A DNA stretch of 64,000 nucleotides from Bolinopsis microptera (Eukaryota > Ctenophora > Tentaculata > Lobata > Bolinopsidae). The position numbers and the translations under genes are program-made. The notes below the pieces were generated by a model, which worked only from the letters and a program-made list of their open reading frames with translations, searched no databases and was not told where the DNA came from. The stretch covers positions 15,387,628-15,451,627 of the forward strand of contig NC_087075.1 in assembly GCF_026151205.1 (NCBI RefSeq). The letters are read 5' to 3'. Below are positions 11,118 through 23,433 of this stretch, in pieces (position 1 is the stretch's first letter; each line of letters opens with the position of its first letter).

Positions 11118-12222
11118 ACAGAGGAGAAGGAGGACTGAGGAGGAGGAGGATGAGGAGGAGGAGGAGGAGGAGGATGAGGAGGAGAAGGAGAAGGAGGACT
11201 GAGGAGGAGGAGGAAGAGAGGAGGAGGAGGAAGAGGAGGACTGATGAGGAGGACTGAGGAGGAGGAGGAGGAGGATGAAGAGGAGGTGGAGAAGGAGGAG
11301 GAGGAGGACTGAGGAGGACTGGGGAGGAGGAGGAGGAGAAGGAGGAGGAGGAGGACTGAGGAGGAGGAGGAAGAGAGGAGGAGGAGGAAGAGGAGGACTG
11401 ATGAGGAGGACTGAGGAGGAGGAGGAGGAGGATGAAGAGGAGGTGGAGAAGGAGGAGGAGGAGGATGAGGAGGAGGATGAGGAGGAGGAGGACTGAGGAG
11501 GAGGACTGAGGAAGAGGAGGAGGAGGAGAAGGAGGAGGAGGACTGAGAAGGTACCGTACATACAAGGACTGAAGAAGATGACTCAGGATAAGGAGGAGGA
11601 TGAGGAGGAGGCGGAGGAGGAGGAGGAGGAGGACTGAGGAGGACTGGGGAGGAGGAGGAGGACTGAGGAGGAGGAAGACTGAGGAAGAGGAGGTGGACTG
11701 AGAAGGTACCGTACATACAAGGACTGAGGAGGAGAAGGAGAAGGATGACTGAAGAAGATGACTCAGGATAAGGAGGAGGATGAGGAGGAGGCGGAGGAGG
11801 AGGAGGAGGAGGAGTGAGGACTGAGGAGGACTGGGGAGGAGGAGAAGAAGGAGGAGAAAGAGGAGGACTGAGGAGGAGGAGGAGGAAGAGGAAGACTGAG
11901 GAAGAGGAGGAGGAGGACTGAGAAGGTATCTTACATACGAGGACTGAGGAGGATGACTAAAGACTTAAAGAGGATGACTGAGGAGGAAAATGAGGACTGG
12001 GGAGGAGGAGGAGGAGGATGATGAAGAGGAGGTGGACTGAGGAGGAGGAGGAGGAAGAGGAGGAGGATGAAGAGGAGGAGGAGGACTGGGGAGGAGGAGG
12101 ACTGAGGAGGAGAAGGACTGAGGAGGTGAATGACTGAGGAGGAGGAGGACTGATGAGGAGGAGGACTGAGGAAGAGGAGGACTGATGACTGAGGAGGAGG
12201 AGGAGGAGGAGGAGAAGGAAGC
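11118..12222. repeat. 1.1-kb GGA-rich array with CTG interruptions and higher-order duplications
   Basis: The array is (GGA)n with regular GGACTGA interruptions. Blocks are themselves duplicated: about 120 bases at 11200-11310 recur at 11350-11465, and a block starting GAGAAGGTACCGTACATAC at 11543 recurs at 11699 and, diverged, at 11921. Long open frames on either strand (poly-Ser, Pro or Arg) are artefacts. Confidence 0.95.
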
Positions 12223-12250
12223 ATCTAAATGTTATTTCCTTAACGTTCTT

Positions 12251-12335
12251 GGTCCGTTTTTGTCCGCCCTACTTTTTGTCCGTTTTGTTAATATAGGGTA
12301 CCGAACGGACAAAACGGACAAAACGGACACAAAAC
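12251..12335. repeat. GTCCG/CGGAC hairpin, right copy
   Basis: Same design as 10902-10980: GTCCG repeats, core AGGGTACCGA, then inverted CGGAC repeats. The two hairpins sit at both edges of the GGA array. Confidence 0.8.
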
Positions 12336-12339
12336 ATAA

Positions 12340-12624
12340 CATCACTTCTTTATCCATTGTGATCGTAACGCTACATCGAGGCGAAAAGTCCTAGACAAGA
12401 TCCAGTCAATCATATCAAATCCAAACAAACCATCTGCGACATCTTATCCTCTTCACACTGTCATCCCTGGAGCAAACGTCCTCAAACTCATCAGCAACTA
12501 CAGCGAAATCATTGAATTAATCACGAACGAAAGTCGAGTCCACCTCATGAGAGTCGTTGCTAGATTTACTACTACGTGTTTTAACAACCGCAAGAAATTC
12601 GTTCACTCTCTGGCCAGTACATGA
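12340..12624 (+). other. unassigned open frame of 94 codons without ATG start
   Basis: The frame is open from a stop at 12337-12339 to TGA at 12622. It reads, for example, RKVLDKIQSIISNPNKPSAT, VIPGANVLKLISNYSEIIEL and RVVARFTTTCFNNRKKF. The composition is protein-like (amphipathic, ordinary codon use) and unlike the flanking simple repeats. I do not recognise it. It may be an exon or a transposon remnant. Confidence 0.3.
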
Positions 12625-13819
12625 ACATTACTGTACCAGCGCTATCTCGTACCAATTCATTTTGTATTTGCTTTCACTAACACTGTAACAGTAATTTAGT
12701 TACTTGGCGTATTTTCGCGCAAAGGCCTGGCTCAAGCATTAACAAGGGGACTGTAAACAAAATATTCATTTTCAAAATCTTACTTTTTCTTTTTAGTAAA
12801 TAATATTAATAATTAAATCTAAATCTTATGATATTGTTATTATCTTAACAGTTACTGTTGTAACTTAAGATTTTAAATTTGTATTCCTTGTATTCCTTGC
12901 TATGGCTTCTCTGCTCAAAGTCTGTATGCTTAGAAACGTCTGACCTGATAGTGTGTGGGTGCATATTTTGCTGTTAACATTTACTTAAAATATAAGCTTA
13001 AAACTAGTATCTTGTTACTGGTGACCTTACTGAGTAACATCACAGCTTAAGGGACGCAACACTTGCCATTTTCTTACATCTCTTCCTTGCAGAGTTAGTC
13101 TACCATTAGCCCATATCGTACCTTAAAATATTAGAGTCATCCCACAAACCAGGGGGCAGGGCTCTCATAGCTATAGTTAGGAAGACAAGACTCAGGGCAA
13201 TAGTTAGTAAATATCCGATCAGCATCTGCTGTAGCATTAGCCAATATTATTACATTATTAGCCATGAGGGCAAGCTCTCTTATACGATCACCACGTCATC
13301 TTGGATCAACTATTTGTCTAAACGTTCAATGCAGCAGCTCCACACTATACTATATGACCAGACGGCTTATAATTCTTTCTTAAACATCGATCTTTAATTC
13401 AGTGGAGAGAGAGAGTTTGACGCCGTTCCGACAATATTGTCCTAGGCTGAGAGCTCTTGGGTACGTTGTTTTCTAGAAATAGATGCTTAAAGTAAAACTA
13501 TGATCTGGCTACTAGCGGCCTCTTTGAATAGCATTAGCATTTAAGGAACCAACCGTCTGTGTAATAGGCACTCGAACATTAGCCCATCGTAGCAACTTTA
13601 AAGAGAGCATTCCACCACCAGGGCTCTCAGAGACAACAAGGGAAGGCTCATGATTGGTGGACTGCTAGTACGTATCCAGGACTAATGCGAACGATTTGCT
13701 GTACCATTAGCCGTGTTTCTGAGAGCAAGCTCCACAACTTAGTTCAACCCTTTGCTTTTGCGTCCAATTCTATAGCTCAACCGAAGAAGGCGTGTGAAAG
13801 TCTTCTTTCATTCGTTTAC
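12625..13819. other. 5' flank of gene A with degenerate duplicated segments
   Basis: No gene is seen. Two diverged blocks (about 13095-13290 and 13575-13745) share the order CATTAGCCCAT, CAGGGCTCTCA, GCTGTA-CATTAGCC and GAGNGCAAGCTC, so an older local duplication is likely. The second block runs almost up to the gene A start codon and could include its promoter. Confidence 0.4.
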
Positions 13820-16800
13820 ATGATGAAGGTGAACAATTGGGTTCCCAAAAAGTTCACAGTGGTCAGCACCAAGGACATCTTGACCATCTTGATCATGACT
13901 ATGTTCATTGGGGGGGCTTCTGCTGATGACAAAAATGGTAAGTTAAGTATAAGTTCTATAAAGTGCGAACTTATAATAAATTGGATAAGCGTGGTTTTGC
14001 AAATTATTGCCCCTTGGTTCACTCTACAGTATTTTAACAAGAATTTCGCCGCGGTTTAAACCATGCACGATCAATTTTCCCTACCATGTACTTGTACCAT
14101 TATGGAATTAATTCTATTGAGTGAAAAAGTGTGACTGGAAAAAAGTGCACCATATTGCTTTAGCACAGACTGAGAAGGTCATGAAATTGTCAATCCACAA
14201 GAAGAAACATGATAAGTTTACTATGCTAAATTGGATGTAGTAAAAAGTGACATTTTTCTCAGTTGTAAGTGGTAAAATGCGCGCATGACAAAAAGAACCA
14301 ATATAAGATAATATGCATCTCCCCACTGTACAAACCATCTTGTAAAAAAAGTAAACCTTAGGGCCTTTATTAAAGTCATAGCCGCCAAAAATTAAGTTAA
14401 TAATTATAAGAATTGTTATCTTATGACAGTTGGCACGAGTACTGAGCAGACTGTGCCTGCAGTCACGTCAGGCACGGATTTTTAGCAAGGCACGGCTTTT
14501 GAAAAGACGTGCCTGAGGAGTTGTCACGTATCCTCTAATCACACTACGTGCCTCTGGTCATGACCATGTCGTGCCTGTTGGCATTACATCTGACTGCACT
14601 ATGAAAACGGTTGTGGTGAAAACAGTCATAGTATGGTCGGACCCTTAAATTCTGAGAACTTTAACTATGGGCGACAATCTTACAATTCCTTCACAATTTT
14701 GCTAGAACACCTCTTCTTTAAATAATAAATTGATGATATTCATTAATCGTTGCTCGGTAGTTATGAGTTAAACATACAATTAACAGGTTGGTTACCAATG
14801 AAACTTGAGGTGAAAATAGAATGGGATCTTGAGTCGACACCTATAGAAATTCAAACTAATAGTGTGCTGGGGAGTGACGATCAAGTGGGTATGGACTTCT
14901 TCTCTGCTGAGGGATTGGATGCAGGAAGAGTCCGGCTCTACTTCACCTCTACTCCACAATACTATCTCCAATATTGCGGCTTAACTTGGTCAAACTTCCC
15001 TGTTAATCTCCCCTCTACTGCTGACAAGGTGTGGCGCATCACTCTAACCAGAACTGCAGGTGTCAGAGTAGTGATACACTGTAACGAGGTAGAGGTGCTC
15101 AACATACTGCTCTCTCAAGCAACGTGTGGTAACAGTTATTGGAGCACGTTCTGGAACAGAGACGTGACAAAGATAAAGTTCCAGTCCGTCGAAAACACAG
15201 CATCTGATTACTACAGACCACAACCAGGTGATTAATAACAACAAGCATTGGTTTAACAAAGTAGCAATAACTTTAATTTACAAATAGTAAGGATTCTTAT
15301 TTTAGGACCAGGGGATAATTCAGGGCATTCTGTATTATTCACATTTTTATATTTTTTAGCTCATTATTTTCTAAGTCATGGTCTGGACAATAAAGCAATA
15401 AGTTCGTAGTGGAACACTTTTGGGAAAACTTTCAAAAAAGTTTGACTTGTACACATTTTATTTGAACGGACATTAAAATAAAAGGGCCTACAGCGCGAGC
15501 GTCCAATTAATGTCCGTTGAAATAAAGTTCGGCAAAGTAATATATTACAATTTTAAAATGACAACTATAGCTGCACATACTTTTTTTAAACTTCTGCGGA
15601 CGCTGTAACATTAGCAAAGAATCAAACTCAGATTGCGCTTGTGCCTTGTGGTAAGTATTTTTGTCAAGACCCGGCAAGTGTGAGATTGGGGTAAGGGTTA
15701 CGATGGGGTCCTTAAATCTGGGTTAAGTCAGAACCGGGAGTATTGTACTAGTGATATAATAGTTGGACTTGTTGAAGTCAAACACTTTGAAAATGGCTTC
15801 CAGCCAAGAAAACTTCTCAATCTGTGTTTTTTAGCTGAGTGTCCAGCTGGAAGCTACAAGAACAAAGATATGACAAGCTGTGACACATGTGACACAGGAT
15901 GGACATCAAACACTGACAAAACTGCCTGTGGTAAGATAACTTAGAAGCTTATACTATTGTTACACAGTATTTGAGACTCGGACCCCCGAGCAAGCAATGG
16001 TTTAGTTATGTAAGAGCTGGTTGCTTGAAAGGGTTAGTTAAAAACTTGTTCGTACATTTGTTAAAATTATGAATATGATACATACTCAAAATTGTGACCC
16101 CTTTAACAATTATGATTGTGCGTACATGTTAAAAGAATAGTCCGAGCTTCACTTGTTTAAAAACCGAGGGTATAAATTGTACTTAAAATAACTTTTCAAT
16201 ATGGTGATTCAAACGATCTGCCTGTTTAAAGACTTCCAATTTCTTCAGAATCATGTCCCACCTGGAAGCTACAAGAATATTGATATGAACACGTGGGAAG
16301 AATGTCCTGATAATATGATCAGTTCAGAAGGAGCAGCTTTGTGTACAACTTGTGACCTGGCCAGGAACGAAATTCAGGGAGGACTGCGTGGTGGTAAGGA
16401 TTCTTATCTTAGAACAGGGGATAATTCAGGGCATTCTGTATTTTTCACATTTTTATATTTTTTAGCTCATTATTTTCTAACTACTTCTTTATTTTTCAGT
16501 TCTGTATCACCACTGAACTGTACTTATATAACGATTTCCTTATCGTCAGAAACCAGTGCAACTTGTAATTGTACCGCTATAATTTCAGAGCTGTGTGGAG
16601 AAGGAACATATCGGAATGGTGCTATGACAAGCTGTGAGACATGTGACGTAGGATGGACAACAAATACTGACAAAACTGCCTGTGGTAAGATAACTTGGAA
16701 GCTTATACTATTGTTATGTTTTAAATGTAGTCATGTTCCGGACAATAAGTTCGTAGTGGACCACTTTTGGGAAAACTGTCAAAGAAGTTTGACTTGTACA

Positions 16801-19800
16801 CATTTTATTTGAACGGACATTAAAATAAAAGCTAGAGCCTCCAGCGTCCAATTAATGTCCGTTGAAATAAAGTTCGGCAAAGTAATATATTACAATTTTA
16901 AAATGACAACTATAGCTGCACATACTTTCTTTAAACTTCTGCGGACGCTGTAACATTAGCAAAGAATCAAACTCAGATTGCGCTTGTGCCTTGTGGTAAG
17001 TATTTTTTGTCAAGACCCGGCAAGTGTGAGATTGGGGTTACGATGGGGTCCTTAAACCTGGGTTAAGTCAGAACCGGGAGTATTGTACTAGTGATATAAT
17101 AGTTGGACTTGTTGAAGTCAAACACTTTGAAAATGGCTTCGAGCCAAAACAATTTCTCAATCTGTGTTTTTTTTAGCTGAGTGTCCAGCTGGAAGCTACA
17201 AGAACAAAGATATGACAAGCTGTGACACATGTGACGCAGGATGGACATCAAACACTGACAAAAACTGCCTGTGGTAAGATAACTTAGAAGCTAATACTAT
17301 TGTTACACAGTATTTGAGACTCGGACCCCCGAGCAAGCAATGGTTTAGTTATATTAGTGCTGGTTACTTGAAAGGGTTAGTTAAAAACTTGTTCGTACAT
17401 TTGTTGAAATTATGAATATGATACATACTCAAAATTGTGACCCCTTTAACAATTATGATTGTGCGTACATTTTAAAAGAATAGTCCGAGCTTCACTTGTT
17501 TAAAAACCGAGGATATAAATTGTACTTAAAATAACTTTTCAATATGGTGATTCAAACGATCTGCTGTTTAAAGATTTCCAATTTATTCAGAGTCATGTCC
17601 AGCTGGAAGCTACAAGAATATTGATATGAACACGTGCGAAGAATGTCCTGATAATATGATCAGTTCAGAAGGAGCAACCTTGTGTACAGCTTGTGACCCT
17701 GGCCAGGAACGAAACTCAGGGAGGACTGCGTGTGGTAAGGATTCTTATCTTAGGACCAGGGGATAATTCAGGGCATTCTGTATTATTCACATTTTTATAT
17801 TTTTTAGCTCATTATTTTCTAACTATTTCTTTATTTTTCAGTTCTGTATCACCACTGAACTGTACTTATATAACGATTTCCTTATCGTCCAGAAACCAGT
17901 GCAACTTGTACCGCTATAATTTCAGAGCTATGTGGAGAAGGAACATATCGGAATGGTGCTATGACAAGCTGTGACACATGTGACGCAGGATGGACAACAA
18001 ATACTGACAAAACTGCCTGTGGTAAGATAACTTGGAAGCTTATACTATTGTTATGTTTTAAATGTAGTCATGTTCTGGACAATAAGTTCGTAGTGGAACA
18101 CTTTTGGGAAAACCGTCAAAGAAGTTTGACTTGTACACATTTTATTTGAACGGGCATTAAAATAAAAGCTAGGGCCTCCAGCGTCCAATTAATGTCCGTT
18201 GAAATAAAGTTCGGCAAAGTAATATATTACAATTTTAAAATGACAACTATAGCCGCACATACTTTTTTAAAACTTCTGCGGACGCTGTAACATTTATAGC
18301 AAAGAATCAAACTCAGATTGCGCTTGTGGTAAGTATTTTTGTCAAGACCCGGCAAGTGTGAGATTGGGGTAAGGGTTACGATGGGGTCCTTAAATCTGGG
18401 TTAAGTCAGAACCGGCAGTATTGTACTAGTGATATGATAGTTGGACTTGTTGAAGTCAACCACTTTGAAAATGGCTTCGAGCCAAGAAAATTTCTCAATC
18501 TGTGTTTTTTTAGCTGAGTGTCCAGCTGGAAGCTACAAGAACAAAGATATGACAAGCTGTGTCACGTGTGACGCAGGATGGACATCAAACACTGACAAAA
18601 CTGCTGTGGTAAGATAACTTAGAAGCTTATACTATTGTTACACAGTATTTGAGACTCGGACCCCCGAGCAAGCAATGGTTTAGTTACATTAGTGCTGGTT
18701 GCTTGGAAGGGTTAGTTAAAAACTTGTTCGTACATTTGTTAAAATTATGAATATGATACATACTCAAAATTGTGACCCCTTTAACAATTATGATTGTGCG
18801 TACATTTTAAGGGGGCCGGGGGGGGGGGGTCTTCATCAAAATTCTCTCGAAATTGATTTTATAGTTGTTTCTGATAGAGGGGAGTGATATCTATCAGCTG
18901 CTTTTGGTCCCATAGAAAAATATTGTTCCTAGCCGAAATTATCGCTGGTCAAAGGTCAGCGCTCATGTGTAATTGTATTGCGCGAGCGATTTTCAATCGC
19001 GCGTCCTGAAAATCAAGTCTAAAAATCTATCTTCTCCTACATTTTTTGAGCAATCACCCTGAAACTTTCAGGATATGTTCTAGGGATCATTTAGAAGAGA
19101 AGTATCGAGCCGATTTTCGAGATAGGCCTCAGAAAATTTTTAAATCGATTTTGAAAATTTTGGACCTGAAAAAATCGTAAAAAAATGAGGTCCAAGATTT
19201 TCAAAATCGAATTAAAAATTTTCTGAGGCCTATCTCAAAAATCGGCTCGATTCTTCTCTTCTAAATGATCCCTAGAACATATCCTGAAAGTTTCAGGGTG
19301 ATTGCTCAAAAAATGTAGGAGAAGATAGATTTTTAGACTTGATTTTCAGGACGCGCGATTGAAAATCGCTCACGCGATACAATTATGCATGAGCGCTGAC
19401 CTTTGACCAGCGATAATTTCGGCTAGGAACAATATTTTTCTATGGGACCAAAAGCAGCTGATAGATATCACTTCCCTCTATCAGAAACAACTATAAAATC
19501 AATTTCGAGAGAATTTTGATGAAGACCCCCCCCGGCCCCCTTAAAAGAATAGTCCGAGCTTCACTTGTTTAAAAACCGAGGATATAAATTGTACTTAAAA
19601 TAACTTTTCAATATGGTGATTCAAACGATCTGCTGTTTAAAGATTTCCAATTTCTTCAGAGTCATGTCCACCTGGAAGCTACAAGAATATTGATATGAAC
19701 ACGTGCGAAGAATGTCCTGATAATATGATCAGTTCAGAAGGAGCAACCTTGTGTACATCTTGTGACCCTGGCCAGGAACAAAACTCAGGGAGGACTGCGT

Positions 19801-20536
19801 GTGGTAAGGATTCTTATCTTAGAACCAGGGGATAATTCAGGGTATTCTGTATTATTCACATTTCTATATTTTATAGCTCATTATTTTCTAACTACTTCTT
19901 TATTTTTCAGCTGAGTGTCCAGCTGGAAGCTACAAGAACAAAGATATGAAAAGCTGTGACACATGTGACGCAGGATGGACATCAAACACTGACAAAACTG
20001 CCTGTGGTAAGATAACTTAGAAGCTTATACTATTGTTACACAGTATTTGAGACTCGGACCCCCGAGCAAGCAATGGTTTAGTTATGTTAGTGCTGGTTGC
20101 TTAAAAGGGTTCGGGTTAGGATAGAACTGTTAAAATAACGGTTATAATTATTGTATCACACAACCAAATTAATCAGGTAAACGTGATTCAATATGATATA
20201 TCTACAGTGAGCTGCACGGGACTGAAAGATGAGTGGTCAACTACGATCAGAACAACAACACAGTTCCCAGTAATTCCAGGAACTGTGGTGGAAGTGACAT
20301 GCTCGGACTCAGGAGCTCTCAATAAAGGGAGCAGCGAGGTGACCTGCAACTCAGGAACGGAATTTATTTTCCAATTTAAAGAACCCGAGTGTTTACATCC
20401 AGGTATTGAAACAGTAAACATGCTAAATAACCATAGCATCACCATTCACCACAACAGGATTACTAAACCCTTTATATTTTATACAGCCAGGCAAAAGATC
20501 TCATCAGAACCGACGAAAGCTAAAGGGGGAAAATAA
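13820..20536 (+). CDS. gene A: secreted mosaic protein (signal peptide, N-terminal domain, cysteine-rich repeats, Sushi)
   Basis: Proposed exons are 13820-13937, 14787-15227, 15835-15930, 16249-16393, 16589-16684, 17177-17273, 17591-17734, 17926-18021, 18514-18608, 19660-19803, 19911-20006, 20208-20402 and 20487-20536. Exon 1 encodes a signal peptide (ILTILIMTMFIGGASA). Exon 2 (147 codons) is an unnamed domain shared with gene B (LTRTAGVRVVIHCNEV, ASDYYRPQ). Nine exons encode GCC2/GCC3 (Eph/TNFR-like) modules such as CPAGSYKNKDMTSC and CDAGWTSNTDKTAC. The next exon is Sushi-like (VSCTG, VEVTCS, SEVTCNSG, PECLH). The last exon ends with no membrane segment, and AATAAA overlaps its stop. All introns are phase 1. 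Exon 16249-16393 has three short-run indels, 17177-17273 has one extra A and 18514-18608 lacks one C; these break the frame unless they are skipped or are sequence errors. Extracellular ligand or matrix roles are only inferred. Confidence 0.75.
15295..20006 (+). repeat. tandem duplication of exon-intron units (about 1.34 kb) inside gene A
   Basis: Three module exons (c at 15835, 17177, 18514, 19911; a at 16249, 17591, 19660; b at 16589, 17926) repeat in the order c-a-b with their introns. Unit starts are 1,342 and 1,337 bases apart. The introns are nearly identical and each long copy contains a GGACATTA/TAATGTCC hairpin near a GCGGACGCTG motif. The first unit has lost a and b (15295-15450 keeps only intron scraps), and the last unit has lost b, so exon a is followed directly by exon c. 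Confidence 0.85.
18811..19540. mobile_element. 730-bp foldback element with TTAA target duplication
   Basis: The element is one near-perfect inverted repeat with arms of about 350 bases, starting GGGGGCCGGGG and ending CCGGCCCCC. TTAA stands on both sides (18807-18810 and 19541-19544). Paralogous introns near 16126 and 17467 show the empty site with a single TTAA, so this is a true insertion. TTAA specificity is known for piggyBac-like and Kolobok-like transposons. There is no coding capacity. Transcripts through this intron would form a very long hairpin. Confidence 0.92.
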
Positions 20537-21266
20537 AATAGGGGGAAGAGTCCATTACTATAGAAGACTAATTAAATAACAACTACAGCTAATGACTTAA
20601 TGATGATACGGCATTCTAACTTAGATATCTTAATAAATAAATTCACACTAGTGACTAGAGCGTCCTTAGTGAATAAGTATGACGACAGAACTTCAGTCTC
20701 CAGAAGCCTCCAGAAGAGTTATCGAGGTAACCTGCCCTGAGATCTCAACACAGGGAACAGTAACAACCTAATTTCTTTATTGAGGTTCATTTGAAAAAGC
20801 AAAATAGAATTTAAAATCAAAGATTTAACAAAGTTTTAATACAATGTTAACGTTATGTTATTACGTTATTATAACTATGGAGACCTAGTTTTTATTGACA
20901 ACGAAAAGCTCTAATAGTAAAACAATTTATTTCAGAATTCAGACCCTTGCGCAGCGGGAACGAACTGTTGAACTGACAAGACACGATGTGAACCCTTTGT
21001 GAAGTGTTTGATGAGCTGAGGGCACTAAGGTGGGGTACAAAAAGCGGAGGAATATTCTTTTTGTTGACTTATTTATACAACACTTATTAAACAAAACTGT
21101 TCAATCAATATCCAATAAATATTAACATTATTAGGCTTACTGTATATCTTTTAAGCTGTTCTTTGTGATATACAAAAGCGAACTTCTTTATGTTCGTTTT
21201 TATCCTACTTTCAGCAACTACAATTACGGTACCTGGTACCTATTATTAATTTGAGTTGACCTACAC
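20537..21266. other. 3' flank of gene A with scraps of module-like sequence
   Basis: A short frame near 20717-20770 reads VIEVTCPEISTQGTVTT, resembling the Sushi segment of gene A, and 20945-20975 reads DPCAAGTNC before a stop. These may be remnants of further module exons. No intact gene is seen. Confidence 0.35.
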
Positions 21267-21270
21267 TTAA

Positions 21271-21755
21271 GGGGGCAGGGGTGGTCTTCATGGAAATTTT
21301 CTCAAAATCGAGAAATTTTTTTGTTTCTGTTACAGGGGAGTGATATCTATCAGATGCTTTTAATCCGATAGAAAAATATTGTTCCTAGCCGAAATTATCG
21401 CCGGTAAAAAGTCAGCGCTTGTGTGTAATTGTATTGTGCAAGCGATTTTTAATCGCCTGCCCTGGAAATCAAGTCTACAAATCTATCTTCTCCTACATTT
21501 TTTCAGCAATCACCCTCAAACTTTCAGGATATGTTCTAAGGACCATTTAGAAGAGATTGTACAGACAAAATTTTGAGATAGGCCTTTAAACATTTTTAAT
21601 TCGATTTTTAAAATCTTGGACCTGATTTTGACAATTTTTCGAGGTGGAGGAAGAGGAGGAGGAGGAGGGAGGAGGAAGAGGAGGAGGAGGAGGAGGAGGA
21701 GGATTGAAAATATAGGGTGAAATCCCCCCACCCCCCCCCCCCCCCCCCCCCCCCC
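21271..21755. mobile_element. diverged single-arm relative of the TTAA foldback element
   Basis: After TTAA (21267-21270) the sequence GGGGGCAGGGG and about 365 following bases align with the left arm of the element at 18811, with roughly one difference in six to eight bases. The second arm is absent and is replaced by a GGA microsatellite (21640-21712) and a long C-run (21731-21755). It is an old, degraded copy. Confidence 0.75.
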
Positions 21756-21950
21756 GATAAACGTCACGAAATCGAGATTAAAGGATCTTATTAAATACCA
21801 GTATGTCCTTCTGGAAATTTTAATTTAACATGCATATTTAATTGAATAATATTTTTCTTACTTTACTTTACTTTTCTACATTCTATTAATATAACTAGTT
21901 AGTAGCTACTAGCTGTCTGCCTATTGGGGAAATATAATTATAAGTGAAAT

Positions 21951-22085
21951 TTAAACCTCTTTTTTGATGAGTTCAAGTGGAACCTTGACGTCTGGGTTGA
22001 GGGTGACTTGTCGTTTCTTCTTGCTAACGAGATAGTACAAGGTCGCTAGAGAAACACACACCATCGTTGTGATGCCAGCTACAAG
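21951..22085 (-). CDS. orphan 3' terminal exon: transmembrane segment and short cytoplasmic tail
   Basis: After a 3' splice site (TTTTCAG) the minus strand encodes LVAGITTMVCVSLATLYYLV, then SKKKRQ and a 20-residue tail to a stop at 21951. A hydrophobic span followed by a basic stop-transfer patch is typical of the last exon of a type I membrane protein. The upstream exons should lie to the right on the minus strand but none is recognisable in 22087-38000, which is filled by retrotransposons. It may belong to a gene with a very long intron, or be a stranded remnant. It does not belong to gene A, which is on the other strand. Confidence 0.5.
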   Translation of the reverse strand, partial: LVAGITTMVCVSLATLYYLVSKKKRQVTLNPDVKVPLELIKKEV

Positions 22086-22086
22086 C

Positions 22087-23433
22087 TGAAAATGGATAAT
22101 CAAATTGAAATGGTAAAAGTCATTTGAAATCATGACTAAGTGTATCTTAGGTAATCAATTTGCATATTTTATATACGAATCACACCCAATTTTAAAACGA
22201 AAGTGAAGTAATCAATTAATCAATAGATCATGTCAATGAATTGATAATAATTACTTACAAACATAAGCCTATGAATTGTGTCAATGTATCTCAATTGTGT
22301 GTCCATGTATGCTGATTGTGCAATGTTATGGATCAGAAATACATGATTGAAATGTGTAATCTTAAATTTCTGGATGTGGGACAGGGCCGGGCCTGCCTAC
22401 AATAAACAATTTGATTGTCACATTTGTTTAATTAAGGCTGTGAAAAGTGGAGATGATGACTTCGGGCATTTAAAACATAATGTATGCTTCAATGTAAGTT
22501 TCAACGTGAAGTAATAGGTAATATATGTTCATAATGTAGTGTGCCTCAGCACAATCTCAACAATGGGGACTTGCTGGCTAGTAGTCTAAGGGCCAGTCAA
22601 TATGTTGATTTAGCTTGATGGAGCTTGGTCGTTTACAAATTATGTGAATGCATGATAATGTATGATATATTTAACATATGACATGTATGCAAACAAATGA
22701 ACTGACAAATCCAAAAGCAGAACTAATCTCACTTTTATATTAGGATCCATTGAAAACCTTTATTCACCTCAAACCTAATGGAATAATAATGTATCATGTA
22801 TAATATGTCACTCGCGTCAGAACTTCACAAAAATCCCAGCGAACACAGCCATTGGTCAAACCCAGAACCCCGAAACCCATGCAAAATCCCATTGATTACA
22901 GAGGGTGTCGCACGCTACTCCCTCTCCCCCACTACCGTTGCCCTTCTAAGATCCCGCAGACATGCGACCCTGTCACCCAATCAGCGATTTTGTCACCCAA
23001 TCAGTGATCTCATCAGGGGTTAAAGGATGAAAAAATGTTTAGAAAATTACAGACCAATACAGCTGGTATTATCAAGCTGCAGTTATTCCAAGATGATCCA
23101 GAGAAAAATCATAAAATAAGTAGTAAACACGAAGACAATATATGAAACAACACTCGATTTTCCAATTCCACAATCTTACACCAAATGCCTGATTGTTTTT
23201 TTTGTAACAAAAGTTAAATTTATTACCAATTATTCAATCAATACATATCATAAATTTTTGAATTTAAGTTTTAATACTTTCAACACTACTATATAACAAA
23301 TAATTTGAGGTTTTTACTGCGTTTTAAACGACGACCAACAGCTTTTAGTGGGTTTATCAAGTACTTTTCAGCACTTACCACTATATTTATTTGGTTTGAG
23401 TTAAAGTAGAGAGGTCTCAAATCCTTTACAGCA
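22087..23433. promoter_or_regulatory. LINE-A 5' region with CCAAT boxes
   Basis: 22087-22795 is AT-rich with nothing recognisable. From about 22830 to 23020 the sequence becomes C-rich and contains ATTGGTC and two copies of TCACCCAATCAG, that is, three CCAAT-box cores. Its position about 400 bases before LINE-A ORF1 suggests an internal promoter of that element. This is inference from motif and position only. Confidence 0.35.

Noticed and set aside
11087-12394. Several long Ser/Pro/Leu or Arg/Glu open frames in the GGA array
   Set aside because: They arise because the triplet repeat avoids stops on both strands.
16201-16812. 203-codon continuous plus-strand frame
   Set aside because: It reads through two introns of gene A; the real exons are 16249-16393 and 16589-16684, defined by comparison with paralogous cassettes.
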